The notes under the pieces are model-generated. The model had not been told where the DNA came from, searched no databases, and saw only the letters and a list, made by a program, of their open reading frames with translations. From positions 1 to 64,000 of the forward strand of contig NZ_RLII01000006.1 in NCBI RefSeq assembly GCF_004102745.1: a stretch of DNA of 64,000 nucleotides. The letters run 5' to 3'. Position 1 is the stretch's first letter, and each line of letters begins with the position of its first letter. A program made the translations under genes and the position numbers. Source of the stretch: Acetivibrio mesophilus. Its GTDB lineage: Bacteria > Bacillota > Clostridia > Acetivibrionales > Acetivibrionaceae. This document shows, one piece after another, positions 1 to 9,185 of the stretch.

Positions 1-149
1 TTGTTTGTGGTGAACTCAATTATATCAGAAAAAAGGGGGTCATTGTTTTTTTATATCAAAAAACTTTGAAACCGTTGATAAATAGCATATTCAATATATA
101 ACTAGTGTAATTTACTTTACACTAACTGCTAAAGAATGGGGGTATGTTA

Positions 150-587
150 ATGAGGAAATGTCCAAATTGTGGAAACACCAACAACGATTTTAATTCATTC
201 TGCGAATGGTGCGGTGCACAGATTCCGGAAGGCAATTCAGAGTATTTTGAAGGAAGCAATGAAAATTTTGATTCAAACCCAAGTGCGAATATGAATGTGA
301 ATCCAAGCATGAACACAAATTATAGTTCAAGCTATAATTCGAATAGCGGAAGAAATACCCATTATACGGCTGATAGCGACAAAGCAGGTACTCAGGCGTT
401 AATCTTCGGTCTATTGTCGATTTTTTGCTGTTCAATTGTTTTTGGACCTTTAGCTATAGTTTTTGGACCTTTAGCTATAATTAAAGGAAACGAGTCCAAT
501 AGCTCAATGGGAAACGCAGGGAAAATTCTGGGCATAATTGGTTTGGCTCTGTGGGCTATCAGTTTTGTAATAGGGATTATTAAATAA
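150..587 (+). CDS. Zinc-ribbon membrane protein with DUF4190-like C-terminus
   Basis: Small predicted membrane protein of unknown role. The N-terminus carries a zinc-ribbon with two Cys pairs (CPNC and CEWC, about residues 4-23). A low-complexity Asn/Ser linker follows, and the C-terminal 70 residues hold two hydrophobic segments with Gly and Pro like the DUF4190 family. The start at 150 is chosen over an in-frame ATG at 144 because the G-run at 138-142 is then well spaced. The second hydrophobic region contains an exact duplicated heptapeptide VFGPLAI produced by a 21-bp tandem repeat. It sits just upstream of another small membrane protein. Zinc binding is inferred from the Cys pattern. Confidence 0.75.
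   Translation: MRKCPNCGNTNNDFNSFCEWCGAQIPEGNSEYFEGSNENFDSNPSANMNVNPSMNTNYSSSYNSNSGRNTHYTADSDKAGTQALIFGLLSIFCCSIVFGPLAIVFGPLAIIKGNESNSSMGNAGKILGIIGLALWAISFVIGIIK
438..479 (+). repeat. Perfect 21-bp in-frame tandem duplication
   Basis: Positions 438-458 and 459-479 are identical. Each unit encodes the seven residues VFGPLAI inside the hydrophobic C-terminal domain, so the frame is kept. The absence of any third-position difference suggests a recent slippage event. Confidence 0.9.
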
Positions 588-630
588 TTAGATTTTATTT
601 ATCCATAAGAAAAATGGGGTAGTATATAAA

Positions 631-1104
631 ATGTCCGTAAACTCTAATAACGGCAAAAATTTAAAGATATATTCATATAATAACAGGAATGATGTATTAC
701 TGATTTTATTCCTGTTTTTTGTTATTCTGTGCTCCTTTCTTTTGAAAGTCAGGGATAATTATACTTACTTACAACTTCCGGGTTTTGATTTCGAGATTCC
801 GGGTACATGCCTTTTTAAAAACGCTACCGGTTATAATTGTCCTAGTTGTGGCATGACAAGAAGTTTTGTTTCTATAAGTCATTTTGATTTTGCAGATGCC
901 CTCAGGTTTAACATGGCGGGTATCTTCGCGTATGCGTGGTGTATATTGGAGCTAATATACAGAGTTCTGAGGGTTTTGACAAAAAACAACTGGATTCTGC
1001 TAAAGCCTATAAGATATCTGATAAACGGAGTAATGGTAATAACGGTTATCTTTGCTCTGGTTAATTGGGAGATATTTAAATATATCCTGCCCGGCAAAAC
1101 ATAA
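631..1104 (+). CDS. DUF2752 family membrane protein
   Basis: Predicted membrane protein of 157 residues. It has the DUF2752 signature: a CLF segment followed by CPSCGMTRSF near residues 71-80, and about three hydrophobic helices, one N-terminal and two C-terminal. The biochemical function of the family is not known to me. It follows the zinc-ribbon/DUF4190 protein after 43 bases and probably shares its transcript, since both have small membrane-domain architectures. The start has only a distant G-run upstream. Confidence 0.8.
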   Translation: MSVNSNNGKNLKIYSYNNRNDVLLILFLFFVILCSFLLKVRDNYTYLQLPGFDFEIPGTCLFKNATGYNCPSCGMTRSFVSISHFDFADALRFNMAGIFAYAWCILELIYRVLRVLTKNNWILLKPIRYLINGVMVITVIFALVNWEIFKYILPGKT

Positions 1105-1200
1105 GGGCATTAAAGAAAACATTTTTGTGTAGAATAAAACACGGATACATGGTATAATATGTGATTGTGAATTTAATAATGATGATGTAAGAGGTGCAAT

Positions 1201-2283
1201 ATGTTTGAGAAGTTTCAGGCGGCAGAAAATAGATATGATGAAATAAATCACAGATTAAGCGACCCAACTGTAATAGCAAATCAGGATGAATACAGGAAGC
1301 TTATGAAGGAACATGCGGAATTGGAATTGCTTGTAGCTAAATATGGTGAGTATAAAAAAGTAAATAAGGAAATTTCCGATGCCAAAGAAATGCTGAATGA
1401 AAAGCTGGATAAAGAATTTCGTGAAATGGTTGAAATGGAGCTTGATGAAGCGCAGGAAAAGCTAGAAGTTCTGAAGAAGGAAATGAAAATACTTCTTCTT
1501 CCGAAGGACCCCAATGACGAAAAAAGCGTTATTGTCGAAATCAGAGGCGGTGCGGGAGGCGAAGAGGCTGCGCTGTTTGCAGGGGATTTATTTAGAATGT
1601 ATACCCGATATGCTGAGCGAAACAGGTGGAAAACAGAAATCCTTGATTCCAATCCTACGGAAATAGGTGGCTTTAAAGAGGTAGTGTTTTCCATTGATGG
1701 GAGTGGGGCATACAGCAGGTTGAAGTTTGAAAGCGGTGTTCACAGGGTACAGAGGATTCCATCTACGGAAGCCAACGGAAGGGTTCATACATCCACAGTT
1801 ACGGTGGCGGTACTGCCGGAGGTTGAAGAAATTGATGTGGAAATAAACCCAAATGATTTGAGAATTGATACTTATAGAGCTTCCGGTGCCGGTGGACAGC
1901 ATATTAATAAGACCGATTCGGCCATAAGAATAACCCACTTGCCTACGGGGTTGGTTGTCAGTTGCCAGGACCAGAGATCTCAGCATAAAAACAAGGACAA
2001 GGCAATGAGAGTGTTAAGGTCCAAGCTTTATGAGATTGCTCAGGAGCAGCAGAACAGCGAGATTGCTCAGGAGAGGAAGAGCCAAGTCGGTACTGGTGAC
2101 AGAAGTGAGAGGATTAGAACGTACAATTATCCTCAGGGACGGGTAACTGACCATAGGATTGGACTTACCCTTTACAAGATAGAGGATATACTTGATGGTG
2201 ATATTGATGAAATATTGGATGCGCTGATTACTACGGATCAGGCCGACAGACTCGGAAGCGGTGCTGATGACGGCGAGGATTAA
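1201..2283 (+). CDS. prfA: Peptide chain release factor 1
   Basis: Releases the finished peptide at UAA and UAG stop codons in the cytoplasmic ribosome. The protein has 360 residues, the normal length. The GGQ motif that enters the peptidyl transferase centre is at 231-233 (GAGGQHINK). The stop-codon-reading tripeptide is PST at 187-189, the PxT type of RF1 rather than the SPF type of RF2. AGAGGTG upstream of the ATG is a good ribosome site. In B. subtilis prfA is followed by prmC and then the sua5 group; here prmC is absent and a ZIP transporter lies between prfA and sua5. Confidence 0.97.
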   Translation: MFEKFQAAENRYDEINHRLSDPTVIANQDEYRKLMKEHAELELLVAKYGEYKKVNKEISDAKEMLNEKLDKEFREMVEMELDEAQEKLEVLKKEMKILLLPKDPNDEKSVIVEIRGGAGGEEAALFAGDLFRMYTRYAERNRWKTEILDSNPTEIGGFKEVVFSIDGSGAYSRLKFESGVHRVQRIPSTEANGRVHTSTVTVAVLPEVEEIDVEINPNDLRIDTYRASGAGGQHINKTDSAIRITHLPTGLVVSCQDQRSQHKNKDKAMRVLRSKLYEIAQEQQNSEIAQERKSQVGTGDRSERIRTYNYPQGRVTDHRIGLTLYKIEDILDGDIDEILDALITTDQADRLGSGADDGED

Positions 2284-2350
2284 GATAGTATAATAATTTG
2301 TCCCCCATGGGAATAGAATGTTAGTAAAAGAACAAAACTGGGGGATAATT

Positions 2351-3091
2351 GTGGATTATTTAATTAAAGTCACTTTGATAGGCCTTGTCTCAGGTATCAC
2401 GGGAACTGGTATCGGAGGCTTAACGGCTTTTTTTGTTAAGGATGTGAACCGACGCTTTCTAAGCTTCATACTAGAATTCTCAGCAGGGCTGATGACGTCT
2501 GTCGTATGTTTCGAGCTTATTCCTGAGGCATTTACTTATGGGGGCAGGGGGTTGACCTTTGCGGGAGTTTTTGCCGGAGTGCTGACCATGCTTGCGGTGG
2601 AAGAGTTGATGATGCGTTACCAGAGGGCAAAGCCCAAGAAAAACAGCTCAAGTCTTCTTAGAACGGGCATATTGATGTCAGTGGGAATCGCTCTTCATAA
2701 TTTTCCCGAGGGATTTGCTGTGGGTTCGGGCTTTGGCGCTTCAATAAGCTTAGGAGTCATGATAACCTCTGTCATCATGATACATGATATTCCCGAAGGG
2801 ATTGCCATGGCAGTTCCAATGCGTGCGGGAGGCTTTAGCAGATCAAAGGCTTTTATCATTACTATGCTCTCTGGAGCTCCTATGGGGGTAGGTGCTTTGG
2901 CTGGAGCTCTTCTTGGAGGAATATCCCAAAAATTTATCGGTATTTGCCTCGGATTTGCAGCGGGAGCAATGCTTTATGTGGTATACGGAGAATTGGTGGT
3001 AGAGTCGAAAAGATTATATTTGGGCAGATTATCGTCAATAGGGAATGTTTTGGGGATTATTTGTGGTATAATAGTTACATTACTAAATTAA
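2351..3091 (+). CDS. ZIP family divalent metal transporter
   Basis: Cytoplasmic-membrane metal importer of the ZIP family, probably for zinc or a related divalent ion. Two metal-site helices are visible, HNFPEGFAVG and HDIPEGIAM, matching the HNxPEG and HxxPEG signatures of helices IV and V, in a protein with about eight hydrophobic segments. The GTG at 2351 is preferred over the ATG at 2318 because GGGGG at 2339-2343 is correctly spaced for it. In B. subtilis the corresponding place next to sua5 holds the manganese exporter mntP, so a metal transporter of another family occupies a similar position here. Confidence 0.88.
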   Translation: MDYLIKVTLIGLVSGITGTGIGGLTAFFVKDVNRRFLSFILEFSAGLMTSVVCFELIPEAFTYGGRGLTFAGVFAGVLTMLAVEELMMRYQRAKPKKNSSSLLRTGILMSVGIALHNFPEGFAVGSGFGASISLGVMITSVIMIHDIPEGIAMAVPMRAGGFSRSKAFIITMLSGAPMGVGALAGALLGGISQKFIGICLGFAAGAMLYVVYGELVVESKRLYLGRLSSIGNVLGIICGIIVTLLN

Positions 3092-3159
3092 AAAAAGGAT
3101 TATAGAAGGTTGGTTTTAATGCTTTTTTACAATAAAGAAGCACGGGTAGGAGTAGTAAA

Positions 3160-4215
3160 GTGAAAACAAAGATACTTAAGATACAATCAGATAATATTGA
3201 TATTGAGAAAATAAAGTATGCTGCAGAGGTCTTAAGAGGGGGAGGCATTGTGGCTTTTCCCACCGAAACGGTTTATGGCCTTGGAGCGGACGCATTAAAT
3301 GAAAATGCCGTAAAGAAGATTTTTGAAGCAAAAGGAAGGCCCTCGGACAATCCATTAATTGTTCATATAACGGGAAAGGAATCTGTTGGCGGACTGGCCA
3401 TGGCAGTTTCCGAAAAAGCTCAAGTTTTAATGGACAGGTTCTGGCCGGGACCTCTTACCCTTGTTCTTGAAAAATCCGATAAAATACCCCCTGTTATTAC
3501 AGCAGGGCTTTCTACTGTTGGGCTTAGGGCGCCGTCGCATCCCATAGCTCTTGCCCTGATAAGGGAGGCTGGTATTCCCATAGCTGCCCCCAGTGCCAAT
3601 TTGTCGGGAAAGCCAAGCCCGACTACGTCAAAGCATGTGATAGATGATTTGAACGGCAGGGTAGACGTTATAATCGATGGCGGCAGTGCTGATATCGGTG
3701 TTGAGTCCACAGTTTTGGACGTTACCACCGACATGCCTGTAATTTTAAGGCCGGGAGGCGTGTCCTTTGAGCAACTGAGAGACGTTGTGGGAAATGTGTC
3801 AATAGATCCATCGTTAATGAAAAAGCCTTCGGAGGATCTTGTGCCTAGGGCACCGGGAATGAAATATACCCATTATTCTCCAAAAGCTGATGTGATTGTG
3901 GTCGAGGGAGAGCCCTTAAAGGTTGCGGAAAAGATAAACAGCCTTATTATGGAATATCAAAGCCAGAATATTCCTGTGGGCGTGCTGTCAACCAAGCAGA
4001 CCAGGGAGCTTTACAAGGGTATACCTTCCATTACACTAGGTGACAGAATGGAGCCGGAGACGATAGCAGCCAACTTGTTTAAGGCTTTTAGGGATTTTGA
4101 CGATATTGGTATTAAGGTTATACTTGCAGAAGCAATTAATAACGAAGGAATTGGACTGGCAGTGATGAACAGGATGAAAAAAGCTGCCGGATATAATATA
4201 ATAAAGGCTACGTAG
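3160..4215 (+). CDS. sua5: Threonylcarbamoyl-AMP synthase (Sua5/YwlC)
   Basis: Makes L-threonylcarbamoyl-AMP from Thr, bicarbonate and ATP, the first step of the universal t6A37 modification of ANN-decoding tRNAs. The YrdC domain spans roughly residues 15-205 and contains PTETVYGLGADA and KGRPSDNP. The extra Sua5 C-terminal domain (about 230-345) makes this the long form, in keeping with 351 residues. GTG start behind GGTAGGAGT. It is followed by ywlE and rpiB as in B. subtilis ywlC-ywlD-ywlE-ywlF. Confidence 0.95.
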   Translation: MKTKILKIQSDNIDIEKIKYAAEVLRGGGIVAFPTETVYGLGADALNENAVKKIFEAKGRPSDNPLIVHITGKESVGGLAMAVSEKAQVLMDRFWPGPLTLVLEKSDKIPPVITAGLSTVGLRAPSHPIALALIREAGIPIAAPSANLSGKPSPTTSKHVIDDLNGRVDVIIDGGSADIGVESTVLDVTTDMPVILRPGGVSFEQLRDVVGNVSIDPSLMKKPSEDLVPRAPGMKYTHYSPKADVIVVEGEPLKVAEKINSLIMEYQSQNIPVGVLSTKQTRELYKGIPSITLGDRMEPETIAANLFKAFRDFDDIGIKVILAEAINNEGIGLAVMNRMKKAAGYNIIKAT

Positions 4216-4286
4216 TGGATTGATATTTAGTAATCAAAAAAATTACATAAGATTATTGGAGTTGTAGACTGCAAAGGAGCCCAAAT

Positions 4287-4790
4287 ATGAAAAGAGTACT
4301 TTTTGTTTGTACCGGAAATACCTGCAGGAGCAGTATGGCAGAAGGCCTGTTTAATTATATAGTAGAGAACGATAAGGACGGAACTAAGGATTTTAAGGCA
4401 TTTTCGGCGGGGCTCTCCGCTTTTGAAAATGATTGTGCCAATCCAAAGGCACAAAAGGTTTTAAAAGAACAATACAATGTGGATATTTCGTCTCACAAAG
4501 CTAGGAGAATTACAAAAAGTGATGTGGAGAGTGCCTATATAATACTGACGATGACCGAGGAACATAAGAATGCGGTTTTGAGAATGTTTCCCGGCGCGGC
4601 AGATAAAACCTATACGATTAAAGAATATGCCTATGAGGATGACGTGAGCAGTAACTCTATGAACCATCAGCGTAGATACGGGCATAATATGAATATTGGC
4701 GACCCTTACGGTTTTCCTGAAGAAGTGTACAAGGAATGTGCTAAGGAAATAAAGGACGCTTTGGATAGAATAATAATGAAGCTTAAATGA
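4287..4790 (+). CDS. ywlE: Low-molecular-weight phosphatase, probable protein-arginine phosphatase
   Basis: LMW-PTP fold enzyme. The P-loop is CTGNTCRS, with nucleophile Cys8 and Arg14, and a DPYG motif near the C-terminus supplies the general-acid Asp. In B. subtilis YwlE the Thr in this loop (TGNT) selects phospho-arginine over phospho-tyrosine, and that Thr is present here (Thr12). The likely role is reversal of McsB-type arginine phosphorylation, although no mcsB is in the window. Its place between sua5 and rpiB matches ywlE synteny. At 167 residues it is slightly longer than usual, with an insertion just before the DPYG region. Confidence 0.85.
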   Translation: MKRVLFVCTGNTCRSSMAEGLFNYIVENDKDGTKDFKAFSAGLSAFENDCANPKAQKVLKEQYNVDISSHKARRITKSDVESAYIILTMTEEHKNAVLRMFPGAADKTYTIKEYAYEDDVSSNSMNHQRRYGHNMNIGDPYGFPEEVYKECAKEIKDALDRIIMKLK

Positions 4791-4843
4791 CAATTACTTT
4801 TGTGCCTTAAGGCAAATACGGCTTTTTTGTCTTAAAACAATCT

Positions 4844-4872
4844 TTGACATGAGCATATTAATGCTATAAAAT
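4844..4872 (+). promoter_or_regulatory. Sigma-A-type promoter upstream of rpiB
   Basis: TTGACA at 4844-4849 and TAAAAT at 4867-4872 are separated by 17 bases, close to the housekeeping consensus. The site lies about 20 bases before the rpiB start, so rpiB and upp can be expressed apart from the upstream genes. Confidence 0.65.
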
Positions 4873-4890
4873 ATATTCTTGGAGGATACT

Positions 4891-5340
4891 ATGAAAATTG
4901 GAATTGGAAGCGATCACGGAGGTTACAATTTAAAAAGAGAAGTAATAGATTTTCTCAAAAAAAGAGATTATGAGGTTATAGACTTTGGAACATGCGGAAA
5001 TGACTCGGTAGATTATCCGGATTATGGACTTAAGGTTGCGGAGGCTGTAAAAAGCGGAGATTGTGACAAGGGTATTGTAATATGCGGTACCGGACTTGGT
5101 ATATCAATGTCTGCAAACAAAGTTCCGGGCATCAGAGCTGCTGTATGCACCAACAGCTACATGGCAAGAATGAGCAGGGAGCATAATGATGCCAATATAC
5201 TGGCCTTAGGAGAACGGGTTGTCGGTCTTGACCTTGCCTTAGATATTGTTGATACTTGGTTGAAAGCTGAGTTTCAGGGCGGAAGGCATGCAGCCAGGGT
5301 TGGCAAGATTGGTGAAATTGAGAAAAAATACAGCAAATAG
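4891..5340 (+). CDS. rpiB: Ribose-5-phosphate isomerase B
   Basis: Interconverts ribose 5-phosphate and ribulose 5-phosphate in the pentose phosphate pathway. RpiB/LacAB fold: SDHGG near residues 7-11, catalytic Cys65 within CGTGLG, and EHNDANILALG further on. The ATG at 4891 is chosen because GGAGG at 4881-4885 sits immediately upstream; an in-frame TTG at 4879 would overlap that site. The product has 149 residues, typical for RpiB. It is followed closely by upp, linking ribose-phosphate supply to nucleotide salvage. Confidence 0.95.
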   Translation: MKIGIGSDHGGYNLKREVIDFLKKRDYEVIDFGTCGNDSVDYPDYGLKVAEAVKSGDCDKGIVICGTGLGISMSANKVPGIRAAVCTNSYMARMSREHNDANILALGERVVGLDLALDIVDTWLKAEFQGGRHAARVGKIGEIEKKYSK

Positions 5341-5355
5341 GAGAGATAAAAATAT

Positions 5356-5985
5356 ATGAATAATGTTTTTGTTATGGATCATCCGTTAATTCAACATAAG
5401 ATATCATTATTGAGGGACAAAAATACCCAGACCAAGGAGTTTCGTGAATTGGTTTCCGAAATTTCTATGTTGATGGGGTTTGAAGTAACGAGAAATATGC
5501 CTCTTAAAGAAGTTGAGATTGAGACTCCTGTTGGTGTGGCCAGAACTAAGGTTATATCCGGTAAAAAGCTTGGTATTGTTCCGATTCTAAGAGCAGGATT
5601 GGGTATGGTTGACGGCATGTTGAAGCTTTTGCCTATGGCAAAAGTAGGACATATAGGTTTGTACAGGGATCCTGAGACTCTTCAGCCGGTGGAGTATTAT
5701 TGCAAGCTTCCTTGTGATATAGTCGAAAGGGAAATTGTTGTGTTGGATCCTATGCTTGCAACCGGTGGTTCCGCATCTGCAGCAATTAAATATTTAAAGG
5801 AAAAAGGTGTAACCAGCATAAAGCTGATGTGCCTCATTGCATCTTTGGACGGAATTAAAAAAATAAATGACGAACATCCCGATGTGTTAATATATTGTGC
5901 TGCTGTAGACGATAAATTAAATGAACACGGATATATACTTCCGGGATTAGGAGATGCAGGGGACAGACTTTTTGGCACAAAATAA
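5356..5985 (+). CDS. upp: Uracil phosphoribosyltransferase
   Basis: Salvages uracil with PRPP to give UMP. The protein is 209 residues, the usual length. The PRPP-binding loop [10 protein letters not shown] is at 131-140, and GLGDAG near the C-terminus contributes to uracil binding. Starts 15 bases after rpiB, with GGAGAG as ribosome site. The last codons and the stop lie in the first unit of a 20-bp tandem repeat that runs into the downstream spacer, so the C-terminus could change if the repeat expanded or shrank. Confidence 0.96.
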   Translation: MNNVFVMDHPLIQHKISLLRDKNTQTKEFRELVSEISMLMGFEVTRNMPLKEVEIETPVGVARTKVISGKKLGIVPILRAGLGMVDGMLKLLPMAKVGHIGLYRDPETLQPVEYYCKLPCDIVEREIVVLDPMLATGGSASAAIKYLKEKGVTSIKLMCLIASLDGIKKINDEHPDVLIYCAAVDDKLNEHGYILPGLGDAGDRLFGTK

Positions 5986-6013
5986 GACTTTTTGGCACAA
6001 AATAAGACTTTTT
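5965..6013 (+). repeat. 20-bp tandem repeat, about 2.5 copies, across the upp stop codon
   Basis: Units at 5965-5984 and 5985-6004 are identical, and a partial third runs to 6013. The first unit encodes the last residues of Upp. Slippage duplication is the simplest explanation. Confidence 0.9.
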
Positions 6014-6035
6014 AGCATTAATCTTAGCATTAATC
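6012..6035 (+). repeat. Perfect 12-bp tandem duplication
   Basis: TTAGCATTAATC occurs at 6012-6023 and again at 6024-6035, directly after the 20-bp repeat. It ends just before the G-rich ribosome site of the dCMP deaminase gene. Confidence 0.88.
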
Positions 6036-6048
6036 GGGGGGAAAGCTT

Positions 6049-6504
6049 ATGAGACCATCCTGGGATGAATATTTTATGGAAATAGTTGAACTTATAAAAA
6101 CCAGGTCTACATGCCTAAGGCGTCAAGTAGGTGCCTTGATTGTCAAGGATAAGAGAATTCTTGCAACAGGTTATAACGGAGCACCGATGGGCTGCAAACA
6201 CTGTAGTGAGGTTGGTTGTCTGAGGGATAAGCTCAAGGTGCCCTCCGGACAGAGACACGAGCTTTGTAGGGCTATACACGCGGAGCAGAATGCAATTGTT
6301 CAGGCGGCATACTCCGGTACAAGTGTGAAGGGCGGTACACTGTATGTGACAAACCAGCCATGTATATTGTGTGCTAAAATGGCTATAAATGCGGGAATAA
6401 CAAAGATTGTATTTAAAGGTGATTATCCGGACGAACTGTCCATGGAAATATTGAAAGAAGCCGGTATCAGAGTTGTGAAATTCGATGCCGGTTCTAAGGT
6501 TTAG
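6049..6504 (+). CDS. comEB: Deoxycytidylate (dCMP) deaminase
   Basis: Zinc enzyme converting dCMP to dUMP for thymidylate synthesis. The catalytic HAE triad is at 77-79, and the second zinc ligand pair is in PCILC (104-108). The extra Cys/His cluster CKHCSEVGC (49-57) is typical of the dCMP deaminase subgroup. Length is 151 residues. A GGGGGGAAAG ribosome site precedes the ATG. Located between upp and the undecaprenyl-phosphate sugar transferase gene; the nucleotide link with upp is logical. Confidence 0.93.
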   Translation: MRPSWDEYFMEIVELIKTRSTCLRRQVGALIVKDKRILATGYNGAPMGCKHCSEVGCLRDKLKVPSGQRHELCRAIHAEQNAIVQAAYSGTSVKGGTLYVTNQPCILCAKMAINAGITKIVFKGDYPDELSMEILKEAGIRVVKFDAGSKV

Positions 6505-6589
6505 TATTGATTTTGAAAAATAGACATAACTTAAGATAAATTTTATATACAAAAGATTAAGGCTACTAATAAAGAAGAAGGTGTTGGTT

Positions 6590-7729
6590 GTGGTTTATGA
6601 ATATATCATATTCTTTGCACTGGCGTTTATCGTAGCGTTTTCTTCTACACCGATTGCTAAAAAAATAGCATTTAGTATAGGAGCTGTCGATGTACCCAAA
6701 GATGCAAGGAGGATGCATAAAAAGCCTGTTGCTAGACTTGGTGGATTAGCTATATTCACTGGGTTTATTGTATCTTTATTGTTTGGAATGTTAAGTACAT
6801 ATCTGAATATGAAGGGAATTATACCTAACAGACAGCTTTTGGGAATGCTTATTGGTGCTTTTATTATAGTTGCTATCGGTATTGTTGATGATATAAAACA
6901 GCTCGGACCTAGATTCAAACTGATCTTTCAGATAATAGCTGCTCTTTCGGTTGTATTTATATCGGATATTAGAATTGTAAATATTACAAATCCTTTTGCA
7001 GAGGGAGGAACGACCCAGTTTAACGATTTCGTTTCCTATCCCCTCACCATTATGTGGATAGTAGGTGTAACCAATGCAATCAATTTGATTGACGGGCTCG
7101 ACGGTCTTGCAGCGGGGATATCTTCTATATCATATCTTTCTTTATTCTTTGTTTCGCTTATTACAGGTGATGTGGGAAGTGCAATGATTACCGTGATACT
7201 GGCCGGTTCTACCTTGGGATTTTTGCCGTATAATTTTAATCCTGCGAAGATATTTATGGGGGATACCGGTGCTACATTTTTGGGATTCACACTGGCGGTT
7301 ATTTCCATACAAGGCATGCTTAAATCCTATGCAGCTCTTTCGATTGCTGTTCCGTTGCTGGTGCTGGGACTTCCACTGTTTGACACGATATCTACCATAT
7401 TCCGTAGGGCTTTAAACAGAAAGCCTATTATGCAGCCAGACAGGGGACATTTGCACCACAAGCTTATAGATATGGGATACAGTCAAAGGCAGACGGTGCT
7501 GGTTATGTATTCGCTAAGCGGAGCATTGGGATTAAGTGCTATAGTGCTGGCAGATAAAGGCTTTGTCAGTGCCATTATACTTGTAATAACCGTTGCGGCA
7601 TTTGTAATCGGCGGGTCAAGATATATGCTGGAGATGGATGATGTAGAAATACCTGAAAAATACAAACCAACTGAAGAGTTGGTAAGTCCAGTTATCAATG
7701 AAATGAAAGACTTGGAAAATCAGCAGTAG
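6590..7729 (+). CDS. wecA: Undecaprenyl-phosphate GlcNAc-1-phosphate transferase (WecA/TagO family)
   Basis: Polytopic membrane enzyme that moves GlcNAc-1-phosphate from UDP-GlcNAc to undecaprenyl phosphate, starting wall teichoic acid or another secondary cell wall polymer. Family motifs are present in order: DDIKQLGPRFK, NAINLIDGLDGLAAG, FMGDTGATFLGF and the HLHHKL loop that distinguishes WecA/TagO from MraY. About 11 membrane helices. The GTG at 6590 is preferred over the GTG at 6581 because AAGGTG at 6578-6583 is then properly spaced. wecB follows, so the pair makes lipid-linked GlcNAc and UDP-ManNAc. Confidence 0.93.
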   Translation: MVYEYIIFFALAFIVAFSSTPIAKKIAFSIGAVDVPKDARRMHKKPVARLGGLAIFTGFIVSLLFGMLSTYLNMKGIIPNRQLLGMLIGAFIIVAIGIVDDIKQLGPRFKLIFQIIAALSVVFISDIRIVNITNPFAEGGTTQFNDFVSYPLTIMWIVGVTNAINLIDGLDGLAAGISSISYLSLFFVSLITGDVGSAMITVILAGSTLGFLPYNFNPAKIFMGDTGATFLGFTLAVISIQGMLKSYAALSIAVPLLVLGLPLFDTISTIFRRALNRKPIMQPDRGHLHHKLIDMGYSQRQTVLVMYSLSGALGLSAIVLADKGFVSAIILVITVAAFVIGGSRYMLEMDDVEIPEKYKPTEELVSPVINEMKDLENQQ

Positions 7730-7748
7730 GCAGCGAGGAGAATAAAAA

Positions 7749-8897
7749 TTGGAGAAACTGAAGGTAATGACTGTTTTTGGAACCAGGCCTGAAGCCATAA
7801 AAATGGCACCTTTAGTCAATGAGTTAAAGAAGTGCAGTCAAATTGAGACTATTGTTTGTGTTACGGCACAGCACAGGCAAATGCTTGATCAGGTGCTGGG
7901 AATGTTTAATATAGACGCGGATTATGATCTGGATATAATGAAGGATCAACAGACATTAATAGATATAACCACGAGGGCGCTGGAACGCTTAAGCATTATT
8001 CTTGATGAAGCTAAGCCCGATATAGTATTGGTTCATGGAGATACCACTACCACCTTTGTGGGAAGTTTAGCTGCATTCTACAAAAAGATTAGCGTGGGAC
8101 ATGTGGAAGCTGGGCTTCGTACTTATGACAAATACTTCCCATATCCCGAGGAAATAAATAGACGTCTTACGGGAGTGATATCCGATCTGCATTTTGCGCC
8201 GACTATGACCAACAGGGATAATCTTGTCCGGGAGGGCGTAGACGAAAGCAAAATATATATAACCGGTAATACTGTAATTGATGCCATAAAGACTACTGTG
8301 GTGGAGGATTATAGTTTTGCAGATGACAGCCTTAAAAAGCTGGATTTAGAAAAGAGGATTATAACCGTTACGGCCCATAGAAGGGAAAACCTTGGCGAGC
8401 CTCTGTACAACATTTGCGAGACCCTAAAATATATAGCCGACAGCTATGATGATATACAGATAGTATACCCTGTTCACCTAAATCCTGCAGTGCAGGAGGT
8501 GGCGAGGAAGATTCTCGGTGACCATGAGAGGGTTCATCTAATTAACCCTCTGGATGTTCAGGATATGCATAATTTGATGGCAAGGTCCCATCTTATTATG
8601 ACGGACTCCGGAGGCCTCCAGGAAGAGGCACCATCCCTGGGTAAACCTGTCTTGGTATTAAGGAACGAGACAGAAAGACCGGAGGCAGTGAAAGCCGGTA
8701 CGGTTAAGCTGGCGGGAACCGAAAGAGAAAATATTATACGTTTGACGAAGGAACTCTTAGATGACGACAGGGAATACGACAAGATGGCAAAAGCAGTTAA
8801 TCCCTATGGAGACGGTTTTGCTTCCGAAAGAATCGTTAAGGCGCTCTTATTTGAGTTTGGATTGTCAAAAACAAAGCCTGAGGGATTTAGTGTATAA
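7749..8897 (+). CDS. wecB: UDP-N-acetylglucosamine 2-epimerase (non-hydrolysing)
   Basis: Interconverts UDP-GlcNAc and UDP-ManNAc in the cytoplasm for secondary wall polymer or linkage-unit synthesis (mnaA in B. subtilis). It has the GT-B fold of the family with FGTRPEAIKMAPL at the N-terminus. Catalytic-region motifs HGDTTTT, GHVEAGLRT, YPEEINRRL and TAHRREN are all visible. TTG start at 7749 with GAGGAG at 7734-7739. It follows wecA by 20 bases and is probably cotranscribed. Confidence 0.95.
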   Translation: MEKLKVMTVFGTRPEAIKMAPLVNELKKCSQIETIVCVTAQHRQMLDQVLGMFNIDADYDLDIMKDQQTLIDITTRALERLSIILDEAKPDIVLVHGDTTTTFVGSLAAFYKKISVGHVEAGLRTYDKYFPYPEEINRRLTGVISDLHFAPTMTNRDNLVREGVDESKIYITGNTVIDAIKTTVVEDYSFADDSLKKLDLEKRIITVTAHRRENLGEPLYNICETLKYIADSYDDIQIVYPVHLNPAVQEVARKILGDHERVHLINPLDVQDMHNLMARSHLIMTDSGGLQEEAPSLGKPVLVLRNETERPEAVKAGTVKLAGTERENIIRLTKELLDDDREYDKMAKAVNPYGDGFASERIVKALLFEFGLSKTKPEGFSV

Positions 8898-9052
8898 ATA
8901 TAAACTATAGAGGTAAAAAATAGATTAAATTTGTTTAAAATAGCTATTGAATAGTAAATAACTCTGTGGTAATATCTTTTTAAACATTGAAGAGATTGTT
9001 ATATAATTACAGTTGAATATATTTATGTATATTTGAGAGTTTTGCCGAAGAT

Positions 9053-9082
9053 GCCGAAACTATGAGGTGTTCGGCCTTTTTT
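9053..9082 (+). terminator. Intrinsic terminator between wecB and the atp operon
   Basis: GCCGAA at 9053-9058 pairs with TTCGGC at 9070-9075 and is followed by C and a run of six T. The spacer 8898-9185 has no convincing gene; no atpI was found upstream of atpB. Confidence 0.7.
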
Positions 9083-9185
9083 AATATGTTTTTCCGTATT
9101 ATTTATATTATTAAAGGTAAAATGTGACGATAATAACTGTAGTAAAAAACACATATAACTACTTTGAATAAGAAGGCGAATGAAG

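Noticed and set aside
4802-4813. Palindrome TGCCTTAAGGCA after ywlE as a terminator
   Set aside because: The usable stem is only four pairs around a four-base loop, and the T-run is separated from it.
9002-9007. TATAAT as an atp operon promoter
   Set aside because: No -35 box at an acceptable distance, and the terminator at 9053-9082 lies between it and atpB.
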